In this document: piece by piece, positions 23,066-31,537 of the stretch
How positions within the stretch are numbered: the first letter of the stretch is position 1
Layout: the number at the start of each line of letters is the position of its first letter
NCBI GenBank assembly: GCA_014465955.1
Contig: JACTVT010000011.1
Location: 1-53,642 of the forward strand
Source: Eubacterium sp.
GTDB taxonomy: Bacteria; Bacillota; Clostridia; Oscillospirales; Acutalibacteraceae
DNA length: 53,642 nucleotides
Direction of reading: 5' to 3'
Made by a program: the position numbers and the translations under genes
The notes under the pieces: generated by a model
Databases searched by the model: none
What the model was told of the DNA's origin: nothing
The model's input: the letters and a program-made list of their open reading frames with translations, nothing else

Positions 23066-24436
23066 TTAACAAAATTTTCTTGCGTATTCAATCTGAATGT
23101 CAACACTGTTTTTGCTCGGTCCGCCTATAACAAGCCTGTCATTTACGCATTTTTCAAGGTTGATTGCCGTGTAAATACCGTCGTCAAATAAATCGCAGAT
23201 TTTTTTGTATTCTTCAAGCGGCAGTTCTTCAAGCGTTGTTCCTCTGTCAATGCAAAGCGCCACCAGTTCACCCGTAGCCTTGTATGCATCTCTGAACGGC
23301 AGTCCCTTGCCTACAAGATAGTCGGCACAGTCGGTTGCGTTGATAAAGCCTTTTGCCGCCGCACGGCGCATATTGTCTTTAAGCACAGTCATCGTTTCAA
23401 TCATTGGTGTGAATGCAGTCAGGCACATTTTTACGGTGTCAACAGCGTCAAAAATTGCCTCCTTATCTTCCTGCATATCCTTGTTGTATGCAAGCGCAAT
23501 GCCTTTCATAACGGTTAAAAGTGTTGTGAGGTCGCCGAAAACACGGCCGCTTTTGCCCCTAACGAGTTCTGCGATGTCGGGATTCTTTTTCTGCGGCATA
23601 ATTGATGAGCCTGTTGAAAAAGCGTCGTCAAGTTCAACAAATTTGAACTCCCAACTGCACCACATAATAATTTCTTCTGAAAAACGTGAAAGATGTACCA
23701 TAATAATGGAAAGCGCACCTGCAAGTTCAATGCAGAAATCACGGTCGGATACGCCGTCAAGCGAGTTGAGCGTAACACCGTCAAAGCCGAGCAGTTCTGC
23801 CGTCATTTCACGGTTAAGCGGGTATGTTGTGCCTGCAAGCGCACCCGAGCCGAGCGGGCAGACGTTCATTCTGCGTTTAACATCACGAAGTCTGTCAAGG
23901 TCACGGCAAAGCATAGATGCATATGCCATAATGTGGTGTGCAAATGTAATCGGCTGTGCCCTTTGCAGATGGGTGTAGCCGCTCATAATTGTGTCCTTGT
24001 TCTCCTCTGCCTTGTCGCAGATAACCGAAATCAGACCCTTTACCTTTTCTTCGATTTCTTCAATTTCTTTTCTTAAAGTAAGGCGGATGTCAAGCGCTAC
24101 CTGGTCGTTTCTTGAGCGAGCCGTATGCAGCCTTTTGCCCGTTTGACCGAGTCTTGCCGTCAGTTCTCCCTCAACAAAGGTGTGAATATCCTCGGCGTTC
24201 ATATCAATTTCAAGTGCACCCGATTTGATGTCCTGCAAAATGTTGAATAATTCGGCAGTGATTTTGTCGCTCTCACTTTGGTCAATAATGCCCTGCGCGC
24301 CGAGCATAGTTGCGTGCGCAATACTGCCCTTTATATCTTCCTCAAACATTCTGCAGTCAAATGAAATGGAGGAGTTGAAATCGTTTGTTTCCTTGGCAAG
24401 TTCCTTTTTGAATCTGCCTTTCCATAACTGTGCCAT
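23066..24436 (-). CDS. argH: argininosuccinate lyase
   Basis: 456 aa, standard length. Signatures: the N-terminal MAQLWKGRFKKELAKETNDF, the SRNDQVALDIRLTLR segment, and the conserved fumarase-superfamily motif GSSIMPQKKNPD near residue 280. ArgH splits argininosuccinate into arginine and fumarate, the last step of arginine synthesis. The ATG follows aaggaga. It lies downstream of argG on the same strand, but a 150-base MITE-like repeat separates them and may affect co-transcription. Confidence 0.97.
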   Translation of the reverse strand: MAQLWKGRFKKELAKETNDFNSSISFDCRMFEEDIKGSIAHATMLGAQGIIDQSESDKITAELFNILQDIKSGALEIDMNAEDIHTFVEGELTARLGQTGKRLHTARSRNDQVALDIRLTLRKEIEEIEEKVKGLISVICDKAEENKDTIMSGYTHLQRAQPITFAHHIMAYASMLCRDLDRLRDVKRRMNVCPLGSGALAGTTYPLNREMTAELLGFDGVTLNSLDGVSDRDFCIELAGALSIIMVHLSRFSEEIIMWCSWEFKFVELDDAFSTGSSIMPQKKNPDIAELVRGKSGRVFGDLTTLLTVMKGIALAYNKDMQEDKEAIFDAVDTVKMCLTAFTPMIETMTVLKDNMRRAAAKGFINATDCADYLVGKGLPFRDAYKATGELVALCIDRGTTLEELPLEEYKKICDLFDDGIYTAINLEKCVNDRLVIGGPSKNSVDIQIEYARKFC

Positions 24437-24461
24437 ATTTTTCTCCTTATATAATGAATAA

Positions 24462-24613
24462 GCCTCCCTTGTTAAAGAATGATTCCCCTGTCAGGGGAAA
24501 TGTCAACGCAGTTGACAAAAGGGTAGCGTAGCGGGGGACCGCTTGCGGTGGAGGGATTCGTCTTGTGAATCCCCCTGTCACTGTGTGACATCCCCCTTTA
24601 ACAAGGGGGACGG
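24462..24613. repeat. MITE-like element between argG and argH
   Basis: A 152-base non-coding element with terminal inverted repeats (gcctcccttgttaaag at the left, ctttaacaagggggacgg at the right) and internal hairpins (ccctgtcagggg, gtcaacgcagttgac, accgcttgcggt, gtcactgtgtgac). Its left 95 bases are almost identical to those at 25996-26092. There is no open reading frame of note. Confidence 0.8.
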
Positions 24614-24623
24614 TATTGATTTA

Positions 24624-25850
24624 TTACTCGCCTCTCTGCTGGTCAAGAAGTGCTTTAACCTTGATTGAAAGTCCGAACAGGTTGATAAATCCTGCTGAGT
24701 CAGCCTGGTTGTAAGCGCCGCCGTCTTCGCCGAAGGAAGCAATGTTTTCATCATAAAGCGTGTACGGCGATGTAATGCCTGCGTTGATTATATTACCTTT
24801 ATATAATTTAACCTTAACGTCGCCTGTAACGGTTTCCTGTGTCTTGTCAACAAATGCTGAAAGTGCTTCGCGAAGCGGAGTAAACCATAAACCGTTGTAA
24901 ACAAGTTCGCCGAATTTCTGAGCAACAAGTTTTTTGTAGTGTGATGTTTCACGGTCAAGTGTAATCATTTCAAGCAGTTCGTGTGCCTTGTAAAGGATTG
25001 CACCGCCCGGTGTTTCATAAACGCCGCGGCTCTTCATACCAACAAGTCTGTTTTCAACAATATCAAGCAGACCGATGCCGTTTGCACCGCCGAGTTCGTT
25101 CAGTTTTTCAACAATTGCAAGCGGTTTCATATCTTCGCCGTCAATTGCAGTAGGTACACCCTGTTCAAAGTGAATTGTAACATAAGTCGGTTCGTCAGGT
25201 GCCTGCTCGGGAGCAACGCCGAGTTCAAGAAATCCCTCTTTAGCATACTGCGGCTCGTTTGCAGGGTCCTCAAGGTCAAGACCTTCGTGTGAAAGGTGCC
25301 ATACATTCTTGTCTTTTGAATAGTTTGTTTCTCTGTTTATTTTGAGCGGAATGTTGTGTGCTTCGGCATATTCAATTTCTTCTTCACGTGATTTGATGTC
25401 CCACTCTCTCCACGGTGCAATGATTTCCATCTGCGGTGCAAATGCCTTGAGCGTAAGTTCAAATCTTACCTGGTCGTTGCCTTTGCCCGTACAGCCGTGG
25501 CATATTGCGTCAGCACCTTCTTTGATTGCAATTTCGGCAAGTCCCTTTGCAATGCACGGACGTGCGTGTGATGTGCCGAGAAGATATGTTTCATAGTCAG
25601 CACCTGCTTTGAGACAAGGGAAAATGTAATCTTCAACGTATTCGTCTTTAAGGTCAAGCACATAAAGTTTTGATGCTCCCGTTGCGATTGCCTTTTCCTC
25701 AAGTCCGTCAAGTTCCGTGCCCTGACCAACGTCACCAGATACTGCAATAACTTCGCAGTTGTTGTAGTTTTCTTTAAGCCATGGAATAATAATAGATGTG
25801 TCCAGTCCTCCGCTGTAAGCAAGAACAACTTTTTTGATATCCTTTTTCAT
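24624..25850 (-). CDS. argG: argininosuccinate synthase
   Basis: I take the ATG at 25850, preceded by aaggagataac; the longer frame to 25922 runs through the promoter. 408 aa, typical length. The N-terminal PP-loop motif KKVVLAYSGGLDTSIIIPWL binds ATP; the conserved ATGASKLYVLDL and CHGCTGKGNDQVRFE blocks follow. ArgG joins citrulline and aspartate into argininosuccinate. A consensus promoter lies 40 bases upstream, and TGTATAAATATACA-type inverted repeats sit just beyond its -35 box and may bind ArgR. Confidence 0.97.
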   Translation of the reverse strand: MKKDIKKVVLAYSGGLDTSIIIPWLKENYNNCEVIAVSGDVGQGTELDGLEEKAIATGASKLYVLDLKDEYVEDYIFPCLKAGADYETYLLGTSHARPCIAKGLAEIAIKEGADAICHGCTGKGNDQVRFELTLKAFAPQMEIIAPWREWDIKSREEEIEYAEAHNIPLKINRETNYSKDKNVWHLSHEGLDLEDPANEPQYAKEGFLELGVAPEQAPDEPTYVTIHFEQGVPTAIDGEDMKPLAIVEKLNELGGANGIGLLDIVENRLVGMKSRGVYETPGGAILYKAHELLEMITLDRETSHYKKLVAQKFGELVYNGLWFTPLREALSAFVDKTQETVTGDVKVKLYKGNIINAGITSPYTLYDENIASFGEDGGAYNQADSAGFINLFGLSIKVKALLDQQRGE

Positions 25851-25893
25851 ATCGTTATCTCCTTGTATAATGTGATTTGTTTTTTCTGCCACT

Positions 25894-25922
25894 ATTATAT
25901 ATAGGTATACGCCCGCCGTCAA
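25894..25922 (-). promoter_or_regulatory. promoter of argG
   Basis: Read on the minus strand: TTGACG (25917-25922) and TATAAT (25894-25899) with a 17-base spacer, 43 bases before the argG ATG. Confidence 0.85.
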
Positions 25923-25930
25923 GTGAATAA

Positions 25931-25985
25931 CTGTATTTTTGTATAAATATACAAATTATGCGTTATTTATACACAGTTTATGTAT
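25931..25985. promoter_or_regulatory. AT-rich inverted repeats upstream of argG
   Basis: TGTATA-AA-TATACA (25940-25953), with further tgtat and tatac half-sites up to about 25985, lies directly upstream of the argG -35 box. It resembles an operator or UP-like region. ArgR binding is a guess from gene function, since the usual ARG-box consensus is not clearly present. Confidence 0.4.
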
Positions 25986-25995
25986 ATTTTTGCAG

Positions 25996-26153
25996 ACTCC
26001 CTTGTTAAAGAATGATTCCCCTGTCAGGGGAAATGTCAACGCAGTTGACAAAAGGTTAGCGTAGCGGGGGACCGCTTGGGGTGGAGGGATTTGATAACGG
26101 GCAGGCACAGAGACCTGCCCCTACAGTAGGGGAGGGTCTCCGCGCCCTCCCGC
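25996..26153. repeat. composite MITE-like element and GTAGGG palindromes
   Basis: Bases 25996-26092 repeat the left part of the 24462 element with few changes. After gataacgggc the sequence switches to an inverted palindrome (caggcacagagacctgcccctac) and a direct palindrome (gtaggggagggtctccgcgccctcccg). It therefore looks like a truncated element joined to two small palindromes. It fills much of the gap upstream of the large secreted-protein gene. Confidence 0.8.
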
Positions 26154-26324
26154 AATACAATTAATCACATTTTTTCTCTTCACTGTGCATCACGCTGCAT
26201 CACAATTATTTTTCCAACATATTGTGGTATAATTTCCAAATTTACCTAATTCCATTATGCAATATTACCAACAAAATTGTTAAATTTTTATTAATATTTG
26301 TTTGTAAAAACTGCGCTTAATATA

Positions 26325-26352
26325 TTGACTTTGATTTTCTTTATGATATAAT
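26325..26352 (+). promoter_or_regulatory. promoter of the 1586-aa secreted-protein gene
   Basis: TTGACT (26325-26330) and TATAAT (26347-26352) with a 16-base spacer. It leaves an unusually long leader of about 150 bases before the ATG at 26509. The 170 bases upstream (26154-26324) are AT-rich with no gene seen. Confidence 0.8.
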
Positions 26353-26359
26353 TAATCTT

Positions 26360-26508
26360 GTATAAAAAGGATAAGTGGGCGTAGTGCCCCCATTTATCAA
26401 AAAAGCCTTAATGCAGGCGGGTAAATATGTGCTGAAAGCAGGTCAGGGCTTGCCGTATTTCAGTCTGCAAATACATAATAAGGTTATCTTTAGGGAGGTA
26501 AATTAATT
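26360..26508 (+). promoter_or_regulatory. long structured 5' leader of secreted-protein gene
   Basis: The leader has a 10-bp stem (26370-26379 with 26389-26398, one G-U) with loop cgtagtgcc, then a gcct-taatgc-aggc hairpin (26405-26418), a tgctgaaagca hairpin and a gtattt...aaatac hairpin (near 26455-26474), and ends with the ribosome binding site tagggagg. No known riboswitch consensus (c-di-GMP, SAM, cobalamin, THF) matched in my reading. Function unknown. Confidence 0.45.
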
Positions 26509-29500
26509 ATGAAAATAACAAAATCCAAAAGATTTTTAGCAATGCTCCTTTCTGTATTAATGGTACTTACTTCGCTTCCTATTGCTGCATTCACTGCTTT
26601 TGGCGCAGCTGCCGCAACAGAAGACCCTGCAGTTACGGAAGTAAAAACCGCTATGCAGAAGTATGAACAGAAACTTGATAACGGCACGGTTTACACAAAT
26701 ATGTCAGCTGCTTATCAGGCTTATGTTGACTGTCAGAAAGCACTTGATGCTTATCAGTACGGTACAACAAAGAATGATGACGGCTCATATCAGAATGATT
26801 TTACAGGCGCTCTCAGCGGTAAGGCAGATGCTCTTAATAATGCAGTTAACAATATGAGCGAATTTGTGCCTTACACAGGTACGGCCCACGGTACTTTCCC
26901 GAATGATGCTAATAATGCATCTGAAGCCGAGTATGCAGAAAATTACAAAAATATTCTTTATTCTGCTCCTGTTACAAGAGAACCGAATTACTATGCCGAA
27001 GCTCAGCCTGTATCAGACCCTTGGAGGCGTGTTCCGCTTGTCGGTCAGTTGAAAACAAGTACGGCTGATACAAGTATCTTTATGAGTACCGACACTGTTA
27101 TGCTTTATGACGGTATTACAAATCCTCAGACCGGTGTAATGATGGGTACTCACGGTCGTGATACGTGGGGTAACTTCAACAACCTTGCATGGTATTACTG
27201 CTTTATCGGCACAGGCCAGGGTCTCAGCATGGTTAATGACAACTGGAGTGGTACAGATGCCGCAAGTAGGGATAATACGTGGAACCTTAACTATCAGTGG
27301 ACAATCAGGCAGATTTCTTCAAGTAAAACAGGTGCCTGCGCAGGCAGTAAGGTTACTACTCAGTATGAAAACGGTGTTGACGGCAAGGTAACCGCAAACG
27401 CAATTCAGTTCAACAGAAATTTCAGCACCCTGTTCTATACAATTAACAATCCTTCATTTGAATACAGAATCGGTCTTTCAGACAGAGTTGAAGAAAATGA
27501 CCAGAAGGAATATACTGCTCAGACAAGTAATACGGTAATCCGTGTTCTCAACTATAAGATGATTAAGGAAGCAATTGACGCTCAGAAGGGTTACCTTCCG
27601 AACGTTGAGAACTACAAGCAGGGCGGTCTTGCAACTGTTATGCAGGGCTTTGATCAGGCTACAACTGACCCGAACTCATTCTTTACGGCAGGCAATGACT
27701 GGCAGGGCGCTCAGACACACTATCAGACTGCTATAAATAATCTTAAATCAACAGCAACTCAGGACAGCGAACAGTATAAATTAGTTCGTGATGCTATGGT
27801 TTTTGCAATTGTAAATACCTATAATAATGGCACAAACGGTTGGACTTTAGAAAGTTGGGCAAACTTCAAGGCTGCTTATGAAATAGCAGCAAATGCAATG
27901 TCTGCTCCTTATACAACAGGTTCATATGTTGCTATTGACGGTCAGAAGATTGCCGATGACCTTATTGCTGCATATGCCGCTCTTGAATCAAATAAGGCTT
28001 ATGCAGATACAACTGCTATTATGGCGGTTATTCAGACATTCAGAACATGGGAAAATATTTTCACAGCAGATACCTATGCGTTTACGGCAAAATATGTTGA
28101 TGATGCTGTAATTGCAATTTGGGGTGCTGAAGAAAACTTCGGTATCAAAACAATGGGTCCTGAAGATACTCCTGAAGGTAACAAACTTGTTGCTGACCAG
28201 TTAACTCTTGTTAATGATGCTATTGCTCATTTAAGAATATCTCCTGATGCTCAGATTTCTACTTCACACGGTAAGTATTCACTTAATCGGGCTCTTGCTA
28301 TTGTAGTGGATAATCCGTCACAGTATTTCAATTATAGTGAATTTACAACAGCAGTTGAAAACGGTAATACCTATAAATCAACACTTCCTGTAACTGAATT
28401 TACCGATTATACAACACAGTATAATAGATATGTAGAAGAAGTTACAAAGATTGTTGATGCTTATTACAATCTTGCTTATGCATTTACCGATATTCCTGAC
28501 GGTACTGTAGTTCAGAACAGCGGATTTACCAAAACACAGCCAATGGTTGCATCCAATAACGGTAAGCAGAGTATAGCATTCGGTTATACAAACAGTGCTG
28601 TTTTGATTAGAACTACTCATGAGGCTAAAGCATTGCCTTACGGTAAATTCTCTATCACTTTCGGTACAAATATCAGTGCATCAAACAATACAGACAAGAA
28701 CAATAACAAGAATACAAACAACGGTCTTGACAGTATTACGCTTAATGCTACACAGCAACCTATTTCGGATAACTTCCTTCAGGCAAGTAAAGCAGACGGT
28801 GTATTAGACCGTAAGGTTCCTGCGGAAATGTCTGTAGAAGACAGAGAAACAAACTATGCAGGTCTTCTTGAATATAATGGTTTCTCAGTTTCAAACCTTC
28901 GTTACACAGGTAAATCTGCAAACTGTGACCCGCTTTACTATATTACAGATAATGCTGGTAATAAGGTAGCAACAACAGATGAACAGGCAAGAACTATTGA
29001 TCTTGATCCGATTCTTGGAAAAACAGACGGTACTAACAACGGCAACGTTGTAAAGGGTTCTGTTTATGCATATTCTTCAAACAGCGGTTTCGCTTATACT
29101 TACATTGACGGTGATCTTAATGTTAATGTAGAGCCTTCACCTGCTGTAGAACTTACAAGACAAACTCAGCCAAGTTCTAAAAACTACAGACTTACAGGTA
29201 ACTACATCGGTGCTGTTGCAAGTTATACAGACCGTTATGTAGTTTACAGAGCAGGCAGATGCTGGTATACAACACAGACTGCCGGTGACGCTATGGATAC
29301 ATCTGTGGCAGTAGTTGACCTTTCATATCTTATTGACCTTGTTAAGATTTGCGACCAGATTGTTCCTCTTAAATCAAAGTATACAGCAGATTCATTTGCT
29401 AAGTTTGAGCAGGCTCTTTATGATGCTAAATCTCCTTATGATTACTCAAAGCAGTCAGCAGGTAATATCGCATCTGAAGGTTCTTCAAGATATACCAAAC

Positions 29501-31269
29501 TTTGGTCAGCATATCAGAACCTTGTAGAAAGACCTCAGGTTCTTACTTTCAATTATATGGATGAAAACGGTCAGCCGACATCTTCAACAGTTGAAATCGC
29601 TTACAATGCTAATATCGCAACTGTTAGATCAGAGATTGACGCTATCGTAGTTCCTAACTACTCATTAAACGGCACATCCTACACCTTCAAGGGTTGGGAT
29701 CCGGCTGTTAATAATGCAACTGTTGTAACAAGCGATACTGTTTTCACAGCAACTTATGATTCATTTGCAACAGCATATTGGGGCAATTATAATGCTTCAA
29801 AGGATACACTTCTCAATACTCTCGCAAACGGCAAGTTCTCAGCAGAAGGCCTGAATGAAGTTAAGGCTCAGGTAGAAGAGTTACAGTATTTCTTATATAC
29901 TGATAACCAAAAACTTATGGTAAGTGCTGCTAACCAGACTGCTATTGATGCTGAAAAAGCAGCAATGGATGCAATTAATGCAAGACTTGCAGAAATCGCA
30001 CTTGACTCCAGCACTTACGATGCAATTGTAAAAACTATTGATACACTCAATGCCGATGCATACGATGTTGCAACAGTGGCTTCAATAGTTGAATCTACTC
30101 CTGCAGGAACTCCTGTTACTATTGCTGGCGTTGAATATACCGGTTGGGATTTTGACAACTTTGTTAAGGCTGTAATAGAAGCAATGAATTCAAATGCTTA
30201 TGAGTACACTGTAACTGTTATGGATGTGGATGAGAACGAGTACTTCCTTATGGCAGACGGCAGTTATACAGATGTTCCTGATTTAGCGGCAAAGTTCCAT
30301 TATGGTGATGTTGTTAATGCAGTTAATCCGATTGATGCTGCTCAGGAATGTTCTTGGACAATTTCTATTATTGCTCAGTTAACATCTACTGAAACTACTG
30401 AAAAATATGTAGCAACAGCAACTAATTATCAGTTTAATGTAAGAGGTGCAACAACTCTTAAAACTTCAGCAAATGAGGATCCGGATTCATATCACACAAT
30501 TTCATTTATTGATAGTAGAACTAACACATTAATCAGTTCAATGACAGTTGCTCATAACGGTACTGCAAGAATGCGTAATGCATTATTGCCGACAATCCCA
30601 TTCTATGAGGTTAAAAACTTTACTAACAGAGCAACCGGTGCTACAGTAACTAAAACAGGTTCAATTACTAAGGTAACCACAGATATTAATCTTACTGTTA
30701 ATTACGCTCCTGTTGAAGAAGTTACAGGCTACAATATCATTCTTCTTGATGTAAATGGTACAGAAATTCATAATGCTCAGTATAATTGGAATCAGAAAGT
30801 TAATCTTTCTGCTACAGGCGCTGCAGGTATGATTGATACTGCAACGGGCAAATTAGTTGCATATGGTTCAGACTATAGTTTCTATGCTTGTCAGAGCATT
30901 ACACTTCAGGCTGTAAGTTCTACAGACGGTAAGGCTGCTGTTTCAGTTGTTGATCCGGTTATTTCAAATAGTAAAATGTATCTTACCGGTTCATTTGCAC
31001 TGCCTGAGAATGCAACAGTTAAAGGTTACGGAATTGTTATGGACACTTATGGCAACCATTCCGATTTAACTCTTAAAGATGTTGATATGAATAACTTTGT
31101 ATTCAATATGGCTTCATCTAAATTAACCTGTGGCAACCAGTTTACAGTATACACAGGTTCTGATTCCGCTATAGGCAGACATATCACATACAGAGCATAT
31201 GTTATTTATGAAATGAACGGAACAGAGTTAATTGAATATTCAAATGTAAAAGATTTAACTGTAGAATAA
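26509..31269 (+). CDS. very large secreted protein with InlB-type repeat
   Basis: 1586 aa. The Sec signal peptide is clear: basic start MKITKSKRF, hydrophobic core LAMLLSVLMVLTSLPIAAF, and AFGAAA near residue 33. Three or more helical FIVAR-like modules with AxQxALxAY spacing are seen (about residues 45-80, 420-490 and 960-1000). An InlB B-repeat-like segment follows near 1015-1080 (YTFKGWDPAVNNATVVTSD). The C-terminal 500 residues are beta-rich, Thr/Ala-rich domains. There is no LPxTG motif, dockerin or C-terminal membrane anchor, so it is secreted or held by an unknown interaction. Codon use is typical of a highly expressed gene. It has a consensus promoter, a long leader, and a small peptide gene 19 bases after its stop. 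The ligand or function is unknown; surface adhesion is one possibility. Confidence 0.85.
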   Translation: MKITKSKRFLAMLLSVLMVLTSLPIAAFTAFGAAAATEDPAVTEVKTAMQKYEQKLDNGTVYTNMSAAYQAYVDCQKALDAYQYGTTKNDDGSYQNDFTGALSGKADALNNAVNNMSEFVPYTGTAHGTFPNDANNASEAEYAENYKNILYSAPVTREPNYYAEAQPVSDPWRRVPLVGQLKTSTADTSIFMSTDTVMLYDGITNPQTGVMMGTHGRDTWGNFNNLAWYYCFIGTGQGLSMVNDNWSGTDAASRDNTWNLNYQWTIRQISSSKTGACAGSKVTTQYENGVDGKVTANAIQFNRNFSTLFYTINNPSFEYRIGLSDRVEENDQKEYTAQTSNTVIRVLNYKMIKEAIDAQKGYLPNVENYKQGGLATVMQGFDQATTDPNSFFTAGNDWQGAQTHYQTAINNLKSTATQDSEQYKLVRDAMVFAIVNTYNNGTNGWTLESWANFKAAYEIAANAMSAPYTTGSYVAIDGQKIADDLIAAYAALESNKAYADTTAIMAVIQTFRTWENIFTADTYAFTAKYVDDAVIAIWGAEENFGIKTMGPEDTPEGNKLVADQLTLVNDAIAHLRISPDAQISTSHGKYSLNRALAIVVDNPSQYFNYSEFTTAVENGNTYKSTLPVTEFTDYTTQYNRYVEEVTKIVDAYYNLAYAFTDIPDGTVVQNSGFTKTQPMVASNNGKQSIAFGYTNSAVLIRTTHEAKALPYGKFSITFGTNISASNNTDKNNNKNTNNGLDSITLNATQQPISDNFLQASKADGVLDRKVPAEMSVEDRETNYAGLLEYNGFSVSNLRYTGKSANCDPLYYITDNAGNKVATTDEQARTIDLDPILGKTDGTNNGNVVKGSVYAYSSNSGFAYTYIDGDLNVNVEPSPAVELTRQTQPSSKNYRLTGNYIGAVASYTDRYVVYRAGRCWYTTQTAGDAMDTSVAVVDLSYLIDLVKICDQIVPLKSKYTADSFAKFEQALYDAKSPYDYSKQSAGNIASEGSSRYTKLWSAYQNLVERPQVLTFNYMDENGQPTSSTVEIAYNANIATVRSEIDAIVVPNYSLNGTSYTFKGWDPAVNNATVVTSDTVFTATYDSFATAYWGNYNASKDTLLNTLANGKFSAEGLNEVKAQVEELQYFLYTDNQKLMVSAANQTAIDAEKAAMDAINARLAEIALDSSTYDAIVKTIDTLNADAYDVATVASIVESTPAGTPVTIAGVEYTGWDFDNFVKAVIEAMNSNAYEYTVTVMDVDENEYFLMADGSYTDVPDLAAKFHYGDVVNAVNPIDAAQECSWTISIIAQLTSTETTEKYVATATNYQFNVRGATTLKTSANEDPDSYHTISFIDSRTNTLISSMTVAHNGTARMRNALLPTIPFYEVKNFTNRATGATVTKTGSITKVTTDINLTVNYAPVEEVTGYNIILLDVNGTEIHNAQYNWNQKVNLSATGAAGMIDTATGKLVAYGSDYSFYACQSITLQAVSSTDGKAAVSVVDPVISNSKMYLTGSFALPENATVKGYGIVMDTYGNHSDLTLKDVDMNNFVFNMASSKLTCGNQFTVYTGSDSAIGRHITYRAYVIYEMNGTELIEYSNVKDLTVE

Positions 31270-31288
31270 GAAAGGAGAGTAGAATATT

Positions 31289-31426
31289 ATGAAATTAGTA
31301 TATGAAGAACCCGTAATTGAGATTCGTAATTATTCAGTACCTCCTGTATTAACAGGAACATCTTATGAGGTTACAACCGATCCTGACCTTGAGGGCGGCG
31401 ATGAGTATCCTGATATCTTTGGATAA
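31289..31426 (+). CDS. 45-residue acidic peptide gene
   Basis: Too short for routine calling, but it has a strong ribosome binding site (aaaggagag) and starts 19 bases after the large secreted-protein gene. The 45-residue product begins MKLVYEEPVIEIRNYSVPPV and ends in an acidic Gly/Asp/Glu-rich tail (DPDLEGGDEYPDIFG). Small proteins with a Tyr-Glu-x-Pro-x-Ile-Glu start are common in gut Firmicutes and mostly uncharacterised. There is no signal peptide or Cys, so a leader-type ribosomal peptide is possible but no modification enzyme is nearby. A terminator follows. Confidence 0.72.
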   Translation: MKLVYEEPVIEIRNYSVPPVLTGTSYEVTTDPDLEGGDEYPDIFG

Positions 31427-31434
31427 TTAAAAAC

Positions 31435-31467
31435 AAAAGCACTCATTCGTAAGAATGGGTGCTTTTT
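31435..31467 (+). terminator. terminator after the small peptide gene
   Basis: AAAAGCACTCATTC (31435-31448) pairs with GAATGGGTGCTTTT (31453-31466), with one G-T pair, around GTAA, followed by T's. Confidence 0.85.
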
Positions 31468-31493
31468 CATTGCTGCTTGGAGTAAAAGAAAAA

Positions 31494-31525
31494 CGGTGCG
31501 CCGATGAGGTGCACCGTATATTTTT
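31494..31525 (-). terminator. possible terminator of minus-strand FAD gene
   Basis: ACGGTGC and GCACCGT arms around a 9-11-base loop, with A/T-rich flanks. It lies just after the FAD gene stop. The arms resemble the ggtgcg palindrome family. Confidence 0.5.
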
Positions 31526-31537
31526 ATGCAATTATAA

